The notes: a model not told the origin generated them from the letters alone. 64,000 bases of DNA from Halobacteriales archaeon YIM A00010 (GCA_025041175.1 JAKCFJ010000001.1:1054001-1118000); one strand, 5' to 3'; shown: positions 1 through 9,220, numbered from the stretch's first letter. Made by a program: numbers and translations.

Positions 1-524
1 CAGATCTCAAATTCTATATATCGATATATGATTCATCGTGTGAGACGAAGTAATTTGGCACGAATTGGGACAGTATAATTGTAGAATCTCGAGACGAGCA
101 CCTCAGCGGTTACAACCAGAGACGGGAATCCTCCGTGCGGAAACGGTTGAGACTCCACGATCGCTCGAGCGACCACAGAGCGTACTCTGGGACCGACAGC
201 AGATCCGAGGCTGTGATCGCGACGGAGAGAGACCGCCATCTGCATTGCACGGTACCGTCGAGCGAATGGGATCGCTGCGATCGATGCGCGGCGTCCCAGG
301 GATTCGGTGAGTGGTCTTCGTTCTAGAGAGAGCACCACGGATACGAACAAAGAGAACGGGGTTCCCGGGAATGATGTATATCTCATCTCATAGGGTAGTA
401 ATCCAGTGATGTAACCACATGAAGCGAGATAACCATCCACTATCTTGGGACATAGAATGGGATTAAGTCCCTTATCCCGATAGATGGGGACAGATTGATG
501 TGCCAGGCCAATCATCCCCTGATC
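1..524. other. Intergenic, no supported gene
   Basis: I see no convincing gene here. Short reading frames on both strands lack acidic haloarchaeal composition and recognisable motifs. The long minus-strand frame that covers this stretch runs on through the antisense of the next gene and is rejected. The right part serves as the upstream region of the DUF5805-like gene. The left end is cut by the window, so an element boundary could lie outside. Confidence 0.5.
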
Positions 525-914
525 ATGGCAAGAGACGACCGTGCGTCGATCAAAGTCCATCTGCCACGGTGGCAGAAACAGCGATGGGTTGCCAACGCCG
601 AACAGCTCGACATGAGTCAAAGCGAGTTCGTCCGATCGATGGTGCAGGCCGGGCGTCGCGGTGCCTCGGAGACATCGGTGGAGACCGGTTCCGACGGTGC
701 TACCCCTAGGGGTGAGGACCTCGAAGCACGCGTCCTCGACGTGCTCCGGAGTTCGGACGCCGACCACCTCGGTTGGGAGGAACTCCTCGCCGGCGTGACC
801 GACGACATCGAGGCACAACTCGAAGCGACGCTGGATTCGCTTCAGGAAGCAAACCGAATCAAATACAGCGGCCGAAACGGCGGCTACACGACGCACGATG
901 AAGGCTCGAACTGA
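525..914 (+). CDS. DUF5805-like small protein preceding an integrase
   Basis: A 129-residue protein if started at the ATG at 525; a start at 495 would add ten residues of less typical composition. The N-terminal half reads like a ribbon-helix-helix-type segment (SIKVHLPRWQKQRW, then MSQSEFVRSMVQAG), and the C-terminal half contains a predicted winged-helix-like stretch. It overlaps the integrase start by 17 nt, so the two are translationally coupled. In haloarchaea a small protein of this kind commonly sits directly before a XerC/D-like recombinase (family knowledge), which suggests an accessory or regulatory role in recombination. The family name is from memory of that arrangement; the DNA-binding role is inferred. 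Confidence 0.72.
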   Translation: MARDDRASIKVHLPRWQKQRWVANAEQLDMSQSEFVRSMVQAGRRGASETSVETGSDGATPRGEDLEARVLDVLRSSDADHLGWEELLAGVTDDIEAQLEATLDSLQEANRIKYSGRNGGYTTHDEGSN

Positions 915-1929
915 CACGGATCACGCCGATCCGATCGCGTATTTCATCGACGACCTCACCTACCACGGGAAATCCGAGCGCACGCTCGAAGCCTACGAGC
1001 GGGTGCTCCGTCGCTTCGAGCGGTTTCTGGCCGAGCGTGACGCCACTCCAGCAACCGCCGGCCAGCGCGACTGCATGGCGTTCGTCCACTCGCTCCGGGA
1101 CTCCCTCGCAGCGAGTACCGTTGCGACGTACGCCTCCTACGTTCACCGATTTTACGCCTACATGACACAGACGGAGGTGCTCGATGCGAATCCAATGACG
1201 CTCGTGATGGCCGAGATGGACGAATCCATCGAGACGGATCCGGCGCGGCGTGAGATCTCGATCGAGGAGATGCGCGCGTTTCTCGGGGACATCAGCCATC
1301 CACTGGAACGAACGGTTACGGTGTTGCTCCTGAAGACGGGCCTACGCGTCGGGGAGTGTTGTAATCTGGATCTTCGGGATCTCAATCTCGACGCGCCGGA
1401 TATCCGTGCGGAGTACGACTACACCCACCGGCCACAGTTGGACGGACGGCCGGACACACTGTTCGTCTCGAACGGCATCGCCACTGGAGAGACCGTCAAC
1501 GGCGAAGAGCGGACCGCCTCGAACAAACGAAAGCGGATAACCATGGTCCCCGTCGACGCGGAGCTAAAAGAGATGCTCACCACGTGGCTCGCGATCCGTC
1601 CGGATACGCCATCACCCGCAGATCCGTTGTTCGCCGATACCGGCCGAAAGTGGGGACACCGACTCGAACCGTCGCAAGTGCGGACATTCGTCCGAAAGCA
1701 CGCCGAGGAACGAGGGTGGTACCGCGTTGGTGGAGGAGCATCGGAGAACGTCACGCCACACTACTTCCGGCATTTTTTCACCACCTATCTCCGCGACCGG
1801 ACCGGCGATCGTGGAATCGTGAAATACCTCCGAGGCGACGTGGCACAGGATGTAATCGACACCTACACCCACGATTGGGGGAACCGTGTTCGGTCGGTGT
1901 ACGAATCAAAAATCTATTCACTTCTGTAG
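898..1929 (+). CDS. XerC/D-like tyrosine recombinase (integrase)
   Basis: A 343-residue site-specific recombinase. An N-terminal SAM-like core-binding domain (residues about 10-110) is followed by the catalytic domain. The expected residues are visible: Arg150 in LLKTGLRVGE, the HxxR box as His288-Tyr-Phe-Arg291 (PHYFRHFF), and the nucleophile Tyr323 in DTYTHDWG. The beta-hairpin Lys is likely in the NKRKRITMVP stretch (208-217). The protein is full length, so it is probably active. It lies 235 bp before a pair of convergent protease genes bounded by inverted 28-bp repeats, which makes it a candidate enzyme for that site. No tRNA or att duplication is visible next to it. It could equally be a leftover of an integrative element or a stand-alone Xer-like invertase. 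Confidence 0.93.
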   Translation: MKARTDTDHADPIAYFIDDLTYHGKSERTLEAYERVLRRFERFLAERDATPATAGQRDCMAFVHSLRDSLAASTVATYASYVHRFYAYMTQTEVLDANPMTLVMAEMDESIETDPARREISIEEMRAFLGDISHPLERTVTVLLLKTGLRVGECCNLDLRDLNLDAPDIRAEYDYTHRPQLDGRPDTLFVSNGIATGETVNGEERTASNKRKRITMVPVDAELKEMLTTWLAIRPDTPSPADPLFADTGRKWGHRLEPSQVRTFVRKHAEERGWYRVGGGASENVTPHYFRHFFTTYLRDRTGDRGIVKYLRGDVAQDVIDTYTHDWGNRVRSVYESKIYSLL

Positions 1930-2131
1930 TAGCCACAACCATACACCATATACAGCTATATGAAATCCAAGTACAGGGAAATCAGTTCTCCCGGAGTGTT
2001 CACTGGCGTTGCGGACACGGTCGTTTTGAACGCCCTGCTGATGGTTATACCGATAGAAGGCGTTCCGGACTATTCCCTGTGATATCCGCATTACTTGCCG
2101 CCCTCTTGTAAATGGCCCTACATAGCAGGCC

Positions 2132-2164
2132 ATAAATTCATTATGCATCCACAAATTTTGCGGA
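2132..2164 (+). promoter_or_regulatory. Promoter with operator-like palindrome, subtilase 1
   Basis: An AT-rich TATA-like element (ATAAATT, 2132-2138) lies about 30 nt before the ATG at 2165. Between it and the start codon sits a 17-bp imperfect palindrome at 2148-2164 (TCCACAAATTTTGCGGA, 7 of 8 base pairs). The same element at the same distance from a TATA-like ATAA precedes the convergent subtilase on the other strand. The position over the probable transcription start fits a repressor operator; a recombinase site is the alternative. Confidence 0.55.
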
Positions 2165-2174
2165 ATGGGTATGC
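2147..2174 (+). repeat. 28-bp inverted repeat, left copy
   Basis: Identical over 28 bp to the reverse complement of 5068-5095. It covers the palindrome upstream of the start and the first three codons of subtilase 1. The two copies face each other and enclose both protease genes, a 2.9-kb interval. Confidence 0.9.
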
Positions 2175-3757
2175 GAGATAGTAGTTCCCAGACACGACGA
2201 TCGTTCTTACAACTGCTCGGAATCAGCGGGTTCGTGGGTCTCACCGGTGTCACGTCAGCGACGCCCGGCCGCGCCCCTGGTCCGAAGGAAGACGAAATTC
2301 TTGTGGGGGTCTCGGCCAGTGCCAGTACCGCGAGCGCTGGTGCCATGAAATCGCACGTCGACCAGCACGTTCCTGGCAAGGCCGAGGTCGTGCATTCAAA
2401 CGAGACCCTTCGGTACGTTGCCGTGAAGCACCCGGGCAGCGAGACGGCTCGGGAGAACTTCATCGAGGCGATCACCAAGAAGGATGGCATCAAGTACGCC
2501 GAAAAGAACACGACCCACACCACGTCGCTCACTCCGAGTGACGGTCGGTTCAGCGAGCAGTACGCGCCCCAGCAGGTGAACGCGCCGGCAGCGTGGGACA
2601 CCACCCTCGGTTCGTCGGACGTGACGATCGCCGTCATCGACACCGGCGTCGATTACACCCACGCCGATCTCGAAGCCCAGTTCGGTTCGGACAAGGGCCA
2701 GGACTTCGCCGACGACGATAGCGACCCGATGCCGGTCGGGTCCGATGAGGCCCACGGCACGCACGTCGCCGGCATCGCCTCCGCCACGACCGACAACGGG
2801 ACTGGTGTTGCAGGCATCTCGAACTCGACGCTCATCTCTGGGCGGGTGCTGGGGGCTGATGGTCGCGGCTCAACCGCCGACATCGCCGATGGCGTCAAAT
2901 GGGCGACCGACCAGGGCGCAGCCATCATCAACATGTCTCTCGGTGGTGGCGGGTACAACCAGACGATGAAAAACGCCGTCTCCTACGCCGTCAACAACGG
3001 CGCGCTCCCGATCTGTGCCAACGGGAACGCCGGCAACAGCAGCGTCAGCTACCCGGCGGCCTACGACGAGTGTGTCGCCGTCGCCGCGAGTCGAGAGGGC
3101 GAGGAGTTCGTCGACGACTGGAAAGACGCCCCCGGCGGCTCGAACTACGGCCCCGAAACCGACGTCATCGCACCCGGCGAACGCGTGCTGTCGTCAGTGC
3201 CTGGGAACGGCTACGACGCGTTTTCCGGCACATCGATGGCGTGTCCGGCCGCATCGGGCGTCGCCGCGCTCGGGTTGGCCGCCGATCCGGACCTTACCGT
3301 CTCCGAACTCCGCGATCGTCTGAAAACCACGGCGGTCGACATCGGCGAATCAAGCGAAAAACAGGGCGCGGGCCGCGTCGATGCGACAACCATCGTCGAC
3401 GCTGGTGATGATGGCGGCGGTGGCGGCGGTGGTGAGGAGTCCACGACCGAAACAGCCAGTGGCACGCTGTCGGGCGGGGACGACTCCAGTAGCTACTCGT
3501 GGAACTGGGAATACGGCGATCCGAGCCAGCTCACGCTCGAACTGGCCGGCCCCTCGAACGCCGACTTCGACCTCTACGTCAACGAGGGAACGACGGCAAC
3601 TGCAGGGCCGGGTAGCTACGACTACACCTCACGGAGCCCGAACAGCCAGGAGACGTTCACGATCGACAGCCCGGACACCTCGACTGCGCTCCAGATCACG
3701 GTCGATTCCTACAGCGGGTCGGGAAGCTTCGATCTGACGGTCACTGAATTCCAGTAA
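2165..3757 (+). CDS. Tat-exported halolysin-type S8 serine protease 1
   Basis: A 530-residue subtilase. The Tat signal is QTRRSFLQLLGISGF (residues 10-24). An I9-like propeptide follows (about 45-120). The catalytic triad is Asp159 (VIDTGVD), His197 (HGTHVAG) and Ser357 (SGTSMACP), with oxyanion Asn near 288. A Gly-rich linker around 418-425 leads to a C-terminal pre-peptidase (PPC-like) beta domain of about 100 residues, as in halolysins where this extension supports activity at high salt. It is likely folded in the cytoplasm, exported by Tat and matured by propeptide removal. The ATG at 2165 is used, but an in-frame ATG at 2171 corresponds to the start preferred in the paralog at 12318. Convergent with the next gene. 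Confidence 0.93.
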   Translation: MGMRDSSSQTRRSFLQLLGISGFVGLTGVTSATPGRAPGPKEDEILVGVSASASTASAGAMKSHVDQHVPGKAEVVHSNETLRYVAVKHPGSETARENFIEAITKKDGIKYAEKNTTHTTSLTPSDGRFSEQYAPQQVNAPAAWDTTLGSSDVTIAVIDTGVDYTHADLEAQFGSDKGQDFADDDSDPMPVGSDEAHGTHVAGIASATTDNGTGVAGISNSTLISGRVLGADGRGSTADIADGVKWATDQGAAIINMSLGGGGYNQTMKNAVSYAVNNGALPICANGNAGNSSVSYPAAYDECVAVAASREGEEFVDDWKDAPGGSNYGPETDVIAPGERVLSSVPGNGYDAFSGTSMACPAASGVAALGLAADPDLTVSELRDRLKTTAVDIGESSEKQGAGRVDATTIVDAGDDGGGGGGGEESTTETASGTLSGGDDSSSYSWNWEYGDPSQLTLELAGPSNADFDLYVNEGTTATAGPGSYDYTSRSPNSQETFTIDSPDTSTALQITVDSYSGSGSFDLTVTEFQ

Positions 3758-3934
3758 CGCCACCAGTCGATTCACCCCGCCAGCCGTTCGATCCGACACT
3801 AGGTGTGTTCGGTCTGGTGTTGGTGATTGAGCAAGCCATTATGATTTCCACGTGGGGCACGGTCAGCAGATAGCGGTGCTCATTCAGTGTTTCTTTGCAG
3901 TTCGGGATCATCAGGAGGAGTAGCCGCGGGGCGG
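3758..3934. other. Convergent intergenic region between two proteases
   Basis: 177 bp between the stop codons of the convergent subtilases. No gene. It must hold both 3' ends, but I see no strong hairpin plus T-run. Confidence 0.5.
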
Positions 3935-5077
3935 TTACGAGTTCAGCCCGAGCGCAGCTGCACCGTCGAGTAGACCGGCACCCTGTTCATTGTCCGACAA
4001 ACCGATGTCCTCGGCCGTATCCGTTAGTTGCTGGCGCGCCTCCGTGTTCGCGTAGCCCTCGGACATGAGCAGACCGCCAGCTCCTGCAACGTGTGGACAC
4101 GCCATCGATGTTCCGCTGAGCGTATTGTAGCCACCACCGACGTACGTCGAGTTGATGTTGGCTCCTGGAGCGGCGATTTCGACCTCCGAACCGGTCGAGG
4201 AGAAGCTCGCAAGCCCATCGGAGTTGTTGGTTGCGCTCACTGCGATACACTCTGGCTCGGCGGCCGGGTAGCTCACACAGTCAGAGCACGGCCCGCTGTT
4301 ACCGGCAGCGGCCACCAAGAGAACACCTCGGTTATAGGCATACTGGACAGCGTCTGTGACCACGGAGGATTGGCTACCGCCGAGACTGAGACTGGCAACA
4401 TCCCACCCCTGATCGGCGACGTACTCAATCCCTGCGGCGATATCCGAATACGAACCGCTTCCGGATCCGCTGAGCACCTTTACGGCGTGTAGCGTTGCGT
4501 CGGTGCTCACGCCAACGACTCCCTCGGAGTTGTCGACCGCATCGGCGGTCCCCGCACAGTGAGTGCCGTGGCCAGCGTCGTCGTCCCAATCTTCGTTACA
4601 CGTTCCCGAACAGGTCGCAAACGCTTTTCCCGCGCCGAGATTGGCCTGCAGATCCGGATGATCGCTATCAATACCAGTGTCAAGAATGGCGATATCGGCG
4701 CCGGTACCGGTCGTTCCGCCGTCGTGAGCGTCGGTGGCATTGACCCGATCAACACCCCACGGGGTGGACTGGGCGAGCGCGTGCATCTGACCGTTCTCCT
4801 CGACGTATCGGACATCAGAACGCTGCTGGAGTTCCCTCAGCTTCCGCTTTTGAACTCGAATCGTGGCAGCATCGAACCTGTGCTCCTGAACGGTCCGATT
4901 TGCTGTCGAGACGGTCGCCCGTCGTCCACTGTCCTGAGTGTACCCGACGTTGACCTCCACAACGTCATCCGGCTGGGCCGTCGCAAGCCCGCTGAAACCG
5001 GCAAGAGCTGTGGTTCCGCCGATCGTTTGTAGTAGCTGACGCCTCGAAATGGTGCTGGTACTCTCTTGCATACCCAT
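3935..5077 (-). CDS. Tat-exported subtilisin-like S8 protease 2 (no C-terminal domain)
   Basis: A 380-residue subtilase when started at the ATG at 5077; upstream codons (hydrophobic, from an AT-rich region) are promoter DNA. The Tat signal is SRRQLLQTIGGTTALAGFSG (11-30). The propeptide spans about 40-105. The triad is Asp133 (ILDTGID), His170 (HGTHCAG) and Ser324 (SGTSMACPHV), with oxyanion Asn260 (AAAGNSG). Four Cys residues (two near 156-160, two near 264-267) may form surface disulfides. It lacks the PPC-like C-terminal domain of the three other subtilases here and is more distant in sequence, yet its first codons and upstream 18 bp are identical to those of protease 1. This points to shared control or to local recombination rather than recent gene duplication. 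Confidence 0.92.
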   Translation of the reverse strand: MGMQESTSTISRRQLLQTIGGTTALAGFSGLATAQPDDVVEVNVGYTQDSGRRATVSTANRTVQEHRFDAATIRVQKRKLRELQQRSDVRYVEENGQMHALAQSTPWGVDRVNATDAHDGGTTGTGADIAILDTGIDSDHPDLQANLGAGKAFATCSGTCNEDWDDDAGHGTHCAGTADAVDNSEGVVGVSTDATLHAVKVLSGSGSGSYSDIAAGIEYVADQGWDVASLSLGGSQSSVVTDAVQYAYNRGVLLVAAAGNSGPCSDCVSYPAAEPECIAVSATNNSDGLASFSSTGSEVEIAAPGANINSTYVGGGYNTLSGTSMACPHVAGAGGLLMSEGYANTEARQQLTDTAEDIGLSDNEQGAGLLDGAAALGLNS

Positions 5078-5095
5078 TCCGCAAAATTTGTGGAT
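5068..5095 (-). repeat. 28-bp inverted repeat, right copy
   Basis: Reverse complement of 2147-2174 with no mismatch. On the coding strand of protease 2 it spans the palindrome just upstream of the ATG and the first three codons. Sequence identity stops sharply after codon 3, while the protein signal peptides differ. Confidence 0.9.
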
Positions 5096-5110
5096 AGTAT
5101 ATAAACTTAT
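5078..5110 (-). promoter_or_regulatory. Promoter with operator-like palindrome, subtilase 2
   Basis: On the minus strand, ATAAGTTTATA (starting at 5110) acts as the TATA-like element. The 17-bp palindrome shared with the promoter of protease 1 abuts the start codon at 5078-5094. ATAA-to-palindrome spacing is 15 nt in both promoters. A repressor bound here would block both convergent genes together. Confidence 0.5.
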
Positions 5111-5902
5111 TCTAAGTATAATAAGCAATTAATGAAAATTTAACTGATGGGCACATATCGACACGGAAGATCGAAGAGACCACAGTACGAAATATGCGAG
5201 GGCAGTAGCCTCCTCAGCCACACCAGTAGTACTCCCATCGGGCGAAAAGCGTACTGATGCCTTCGATGACGGGTCGAACTCCCGGTAGCTGGATGAGTCT
5301 TTTTTGATCCCCAGAGTGCGTAAGAAATCGGTACCTCCAACGCCCGAGTGTGGTACTGTCGGACAGGGATGATTGCGTATCGGCTGCTGGTGAATCGCCG
5401 GACAGCAACTGGATAGTCCATCGCACGCCGTCCGCAGGCCCGACAGTAGAGATACGCTGATGTCACGGAGACGGATCGTGGGTGTGACGGCTGGCTTTCG
5501 CTACTATTCTCCGAAACCTGCAGTAACAGACTACATATAAAATTCCGGTAATTGGGGAAATCATTCCTTCCACAGCACAAAACACAACTGAGTCCCACTA
5601 CCACCGAGTGGCGAATGGGCATCTATGTTGAAGAATAATGATTATTGTATGCTAATAATCATAGAATTTGAAATTATACTATAATCGTCGATAGACGTGG
5701 AATGGGTTGTTTCCATATGAAGGAAACGATCACACGCCGAATTCAAGCAGGCTCGTGCGTAGATGGCGTTAGTACCGCCAGTGTCTCCCGGACCAAGGGA
5801 GTGGCACCGCGTTTCAGTTGGGAGGTCCGTGTCGGACGACGCCGTGATTAATTGCGGGAGACACCAGCCGGTGCTCCACTAACGCTGTGCATCACAAGAG
5901 CG
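5111..5902. other. Long intergenic region, possible gene debris
   Basis: About 790 bp with no gene I can support. Minus-strand frames at 5140-5622 are open but basic and Ser/Arg-rich, with one CxxC (YCRACGRR) that could be a decayed zinc-ribbon fragment. I cannot link them to a family. An AT-rich inverted repeat is listed separately. Confidence 0.45.
5638..5662. repeat. 9-bp inverted repeat with 7-nt spacer
   Basis: Arms ATGATTATT (5638-5646) and AATAATCAT (5654-5662) are perfect complements. The element lies about 270 bp before the IclR start, too far for a core promoter. It could be a regulator site or the 3' hairpin of an unseen transcript. Confidence 0.4.
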
Positions 5903-5932
5903 TTTAAGCATTTTCTCGACCGTGAACACGAC

Positions 5933-6697
5933 ATGGATTCCGGAAACAAGGGAAAACTGAGGTCGACCACTTTGACGTCGCTTCGAGTGGTCGATGCGAT
6001 CGACGAACTCGATGGCGCGCGACTCTCAGAAATAGCCGAATACATGGACCTCTCGACGAGTACGCTCTACACCCACCTCCAGACGCTGGAGGACTGTGGC
6101 TACGTCAAGAAGCTCGGTGACACGTACCACCTTGGACTCAAGCTTTTCCATCTTGGGGAAAACGCTCGGCACCGGGACAGTAGATATCAGATCGCAAAGG
6201 AGAAAGCGTTCGAACTCGCCAGCACGACGGGCGAGGAGGTCAGTTTCGCCGTGGAAGAGGGCGGCCGTAGCATCATCCTCTTCGACGAGATTAGCAACCC
6301 ATCGTCCGAGGGATACCAGGTCGGTCGCTATTTCTACATGCACAACTCCGCCAGCGGCAAAGTGATGCTCGCGAGGTTCTCGGACGACCGCGTCACCGAA
6401 ATCCTCAATCAGTGGGGACTCCCCGCAGTGACCGAGAACACCATCGTCGACCGGCAGGAGCTTTTCGATGAACTCGAACGCGTTCGAGAGCAGGGCTACG
6501 CCGTGAACGATCAGGAAGCGCTGGAGGGACTACGGTCAGTGGCCGTCGCCGTCAAGAATCCGGATGGGAGCGTGTTCGGCTCACTGGACATCTCTGGGCC
6601 ACCGTATCGGCTCCCACCGAATGAAGAACTGGCTGAACTGCTCGATCCCGTCGTTGAATCCCTCGAAGCGGAGCTCGAGCTGCACGTAGCCGAGTAG
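5933..6697 (+). CDS. IclR-family transcriptional regulator
   Basis: 254 residues from the ATG at 5933, the usual IclR length; a TTTAAG box at 5903-5908 lies 30 nt upstream, fitting a leaderless transcript, so the longer upstream frame is not used. The N-terminal winged helix covers about residues 15-75 (LSEIAEYMDLSTSTLYTHLQ recognition region), followed by an IclR effector domain to the end (SASGKVMLARFS, VKNPDGSVFGSLDISGP). IclR proteins usually repress or activate nearby catabolic operons upon binding a small metabolite. No operon is directly attached, since 760 bp without a gene follow, so the target is unknown. A second IclR is at 13966. Confidence 0.9.
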   Translation: MDSGNKGKLRSTTLTSLRVVDAIDELDGARLSEIAEYMDLSTSTLYTHLQTLEDCGYVKKLGDTYHLGLKLFHLGENARHRDSRYQIAKEKAFELASTTGEEVSFAVEEGGRSIILFDEISNPSSEGYQVGRYFYMHNSASGKVMLARFSDDRVTEILNQWGLPAVTENTIVDRQELFDELERVREQGYAVNDQEALEGLRSVAVAVKNPDGSVFGSLDISGPPYRLPPNEELAELLDPVVESLEAELELHVAE

Positions 6698-7455
6698 CTG
6701 CCACTTCCTGCGATTCAATCACACGAAAGCCGACCGCTTGATCGATTCCTCACAACAGTTCGTATGCATTTCCAACGAATGTTTGTCCGGTAGCTGTGGA
6801 CTAGGGCGTTACGATAGTACGCATGTAATTCTCATTTCCGATCGGGGCTACCAGGACAAAAGAAGAGAGTTCATCAGGTGTGAACAGACGGGACGTTCCG
6901 ACCCGTTTGGCCGTCAAGTGATAGGAAACTAGCACCCAATGAAGTATGCTAACTCACACCGCATTACTGACTTTAGTGTGTTTTCTTTGGTATTATATGC
7001 TCAATTTTCATATGGAAGACGTTCGGAGCAGCCCTCTGCCAACCGATCCGGACAGCGGGTGGAAAAGTCGGCCTGTGGATCTGAAAACAGATTATGTATT
7101 CTATTAACTCAAAACTCGATATAGATTCACACAAGTTGTACAAGTAAATATTACTATAGACACGAACGGACCGGTAGCTTCGTGATCCCTGGTTGGGGAC
7201 CGCCGAGGTCACAGTGTTGATCGGTGTCGTAGCCGTTGTAATCCCCAGAACTCCCCCACTGGGCAACCGATGAGGCCGACAGCCCGAAGGTCCACAAAAA
7301 AGAAATAAGACACAAGCGACGTTCCCACCGCCTTCAGACGCGCTCGGACACTCCACCCAGCCGCTGATCAACGCCGGCAGCTCCCAGTCGAGAGAGGGTC
7401 GTGCTCTGTCCACAGTCCCCGACAACGGGTACGATAGGTCTCCACTCGAACAGGA
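6698..7455. other. Intergenic, no supported gene
   Basis: 758 bp between the IclR gene and a minus-strand secreted protein gene. Frames here are short, basic and lack motifs. Base composition drops toward AT-rich around 6950-7160. I see nothing else. Confidence 0.5.
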
Positions 7456-7956
7456 TCACACCGTTTTCGTGGCTGTTCGTTGCTCAAACCCCTCGGTTGG
7501 GCGCTCCGTAACGGTAATGACGGCTGGAAGGCGGTCCGGAAATTCGACCACCAACCGATATGTCACTACCCCAAGCGACGGTTGACAGCTGGTTACCCAC
7601 ACCGGACGAGGGGATTCCACTACTGCAATCACAACGTCGAGCGTCTCCTCCGAATCGTTGTAGGATATCTCTGTGGGCGTTACGGTCTCACAGGAGTTCC
7701 CCCGCTCCACGTTCCCCGTAACGATCGTTTCTTTGGCGTCGCTGTCGATTGTTATATTTGGACCGTCATTGTTCGATTTGTTCTTGTTTTTTGATGATAC
7801 TGTGAAATCAGTCGACAGCTCTGAACGCGACCGATCGTTACGCGCCATCAACAGCGTGGATCCACCGGCAAACAACGCCAAATATCCGGATATGGTCCGG
7901 AACAGGGTACGTCGCCGCATACGCCACGATGTGCGTCGTTCGGTATCAATCTTCAC
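7456..7956 (-). CDS. Tat-signal haloarchaeal secreted protein, unknown function
   Basis: 166 residues. A Tat-like signal (RRRTLFRTISGYLALFAGGS, residues 14-33) precedes a Ser/Asn-rich linker and a compact beta-rich domain from about residue 75. That domain carries paired Cys residues (NSCETV and TSCQPS), which look like a conserved disulfide. Haloarchaeal genomes carry many secreted proteins of this form with the Cys pair and a VxYRxxVEFPxxLP-like strand; no function is known to me. It stands alone, with long intergenic DNA downstream. Confidence 0.7.
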   Translation of the reverse strand: MKIDTERRTSWRMRRRTLFRTISGYLALFAGGSTLLMARNDRSRSELSTDFTVSSKNKNKSNNDGPNITIDSDAKETIVTGNVERGNSCETVTPTEISYNDSEETLDVVIAVVESPRPVWVTSCQPSLGVVTYRLVVEFPDRLPAVITVTERPTEGFEQRTATKTV

Positions 7957-8209
7957 ATGGATAAAGTGGGTATGTGATATAATACGAAATCAGGTACTAC
8001 CACTGTGCGCTCCAGATCCATATAATTTTTTGTATTCGAGAAGTGCTGTCGGCCGTGGAGATGATAACTGATAGCAACACTCGCATCCAGCAACCCCGCG
8101 ATTTTCGTGGCCCCAGCCGCAAGGAGCGGTAGGCCGGGGAGGAAGTGACGATCGCGGTTATAATCCCCGGCATCGCGGGGTCGTAGTGTGATCCCTTCGA
8201 AGTAGCGGT

Positions 8210-9220
8210 ATGCGCGATACAAATCGGCGGTACGTGCTCGCAAAGCGCCCCGACGGCGTGCCGGACAGGGAGACGTTCGAACTCGAAGAGACGGCCGTGC
8301 CCGAGCCGGAAACCGGTCAGGTGCTCGTTCGCACGGTGTATCTCTCCGTGGATCCGTACATGCGCGATCGGATGAACGCAGGTGAATCCTACGCAGAGCC
8401 GTGGGCGGTCGGCGAGCCGATGAAAGCGGCCGTAGTCGGCCGCGTCGCCGAATCCCAGCACAGTCAGTGGAGCGAAGGCGACTACGTCACGAGCGAACTC
8501 GATTGGGCGGATTACACGGTCGTCGATGGGACCGAACTCCATCCGGTCGATCCCGACCTCGCGCCGCTGTCGACGAATCTCGGTGTGCTCGGAATGCCCG
8601 GTCGCACGGCGTATTTCGGGCTGCTCGAGGAGGGGCAGCCCACACCGGGTGAGACCGTCGTCGTCTCGGGCGCGGCCGGAGCGGTCGGCTCGACAGTCGT
8701 TCAGATCGCGTCGCTCGCCGGTTGTCGCGTCGTCGGATTCGCCGGAAGCGACGCCAAAATCGAGTATCTCGAAGAGATCGGTGCCGACGCCGCCATCAAC
8801 TACAAGCAGACCGACGACTACCGTGAGGCGCTCGACGACGCTGCGCCCGATGGGGTGGACGTTTACTTCGACAACGTCGGTGGTCCGATCACCGACGCCG
8901 TGTTCACCAAACTCAACACCGACGCTCGCGTCGCGGTCTGTGGGCAGATCGCCCACTACAACGAGGAAGGCGTGCCGACCGGGCCGCGAAAGCTTCCACA
9001 GCTCATCCCGACCCGCGCGACGATCAGCGCTTTCCTCGTCAGCGATTACGCCCCCCGGTTCGAGGAAGCGACTCAACGGCTCGGTCAGTGGGTCGCAGCG
9101 GGAGATCTCGCGTACCGCGAGACCGTCACGGAGGGACTCGAAAACGCACCCGACGCGTTCCTCGGGCTGTTCGAAGGCGAGAACATCGGCAAACAGCTCG
9201 TGAAAGTCGCGGACGAGTAG
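8210..9220 (+). CDS. NADP-dependent MDR oxidoreductase (CurA/LTB4DH-like)
   Basis: 336 residues, the normal length of zinc-independent medium-chain reductases that reduce the double bond of enones and enals with NADPH. An N-terminal GroES-like fold carries the family hallmark YLSVDPYMRDRM (about 44-55). The nucleotide-binding motif is VSGAAGAVGSTVVQIA (about 152-167), and DVYFDNVGG near 225 is also typical. No Zn-binding Cys cluster is seen. It is probably a quinone/enone or curcumin-type reductase; the substrate is not predictable. Convergent with the E1 alpha gene 35 bp downstream. Confidence 0.9.
   Translation: MRDTNRRYVLAKRPDGVPDRETFELEETAVPEPETGQVLVRTVYLSVDPYMRDRMNAGESYAEPWAVGEPMKAAVVGRVAESQHSQWSEGDYVTSELDWADYTVVDGTELHPVDPDLAPLSTNLGVLGMPGRTAYFGLLEEGQPTPGETVVVSGAAGAVGSTVVQIASLAGCRVVGFAGSDAKIEYLEEIGADAAINYKQTDDYREALDDAAPDGVDVYFDNVGGPITDAVFTKLNTDARVAVCGQIAHYNEEGVPTGPRKLPQLIPTRATISAFLVSDYAPRFEEATQRLGQWVAAGDLAYRETVTEGLENAPDAFLGLFEGENIGKQLVKVADE

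Noticed and set aside
33-917. Long minus-strand open frame of 294 codons
   Set aside because: It is antisense to the DUF5805-like gene over half its length, is rich in Arg/Leu/Ser with no acidic haloarchaeal bias, and shows no motif.
898-2164. Complete provirus or integrative element around the integrase
   Set aside because: No tRNA, att duplication, replication or structural phage genes are seen in the flanks inside the window.
5140-5622. Minus-strand frame with YCRACGRR
   Set aside because: One CxxC is not enough; composition is basic and no second metal pair or family pattern follows. Kept only as possible debris.
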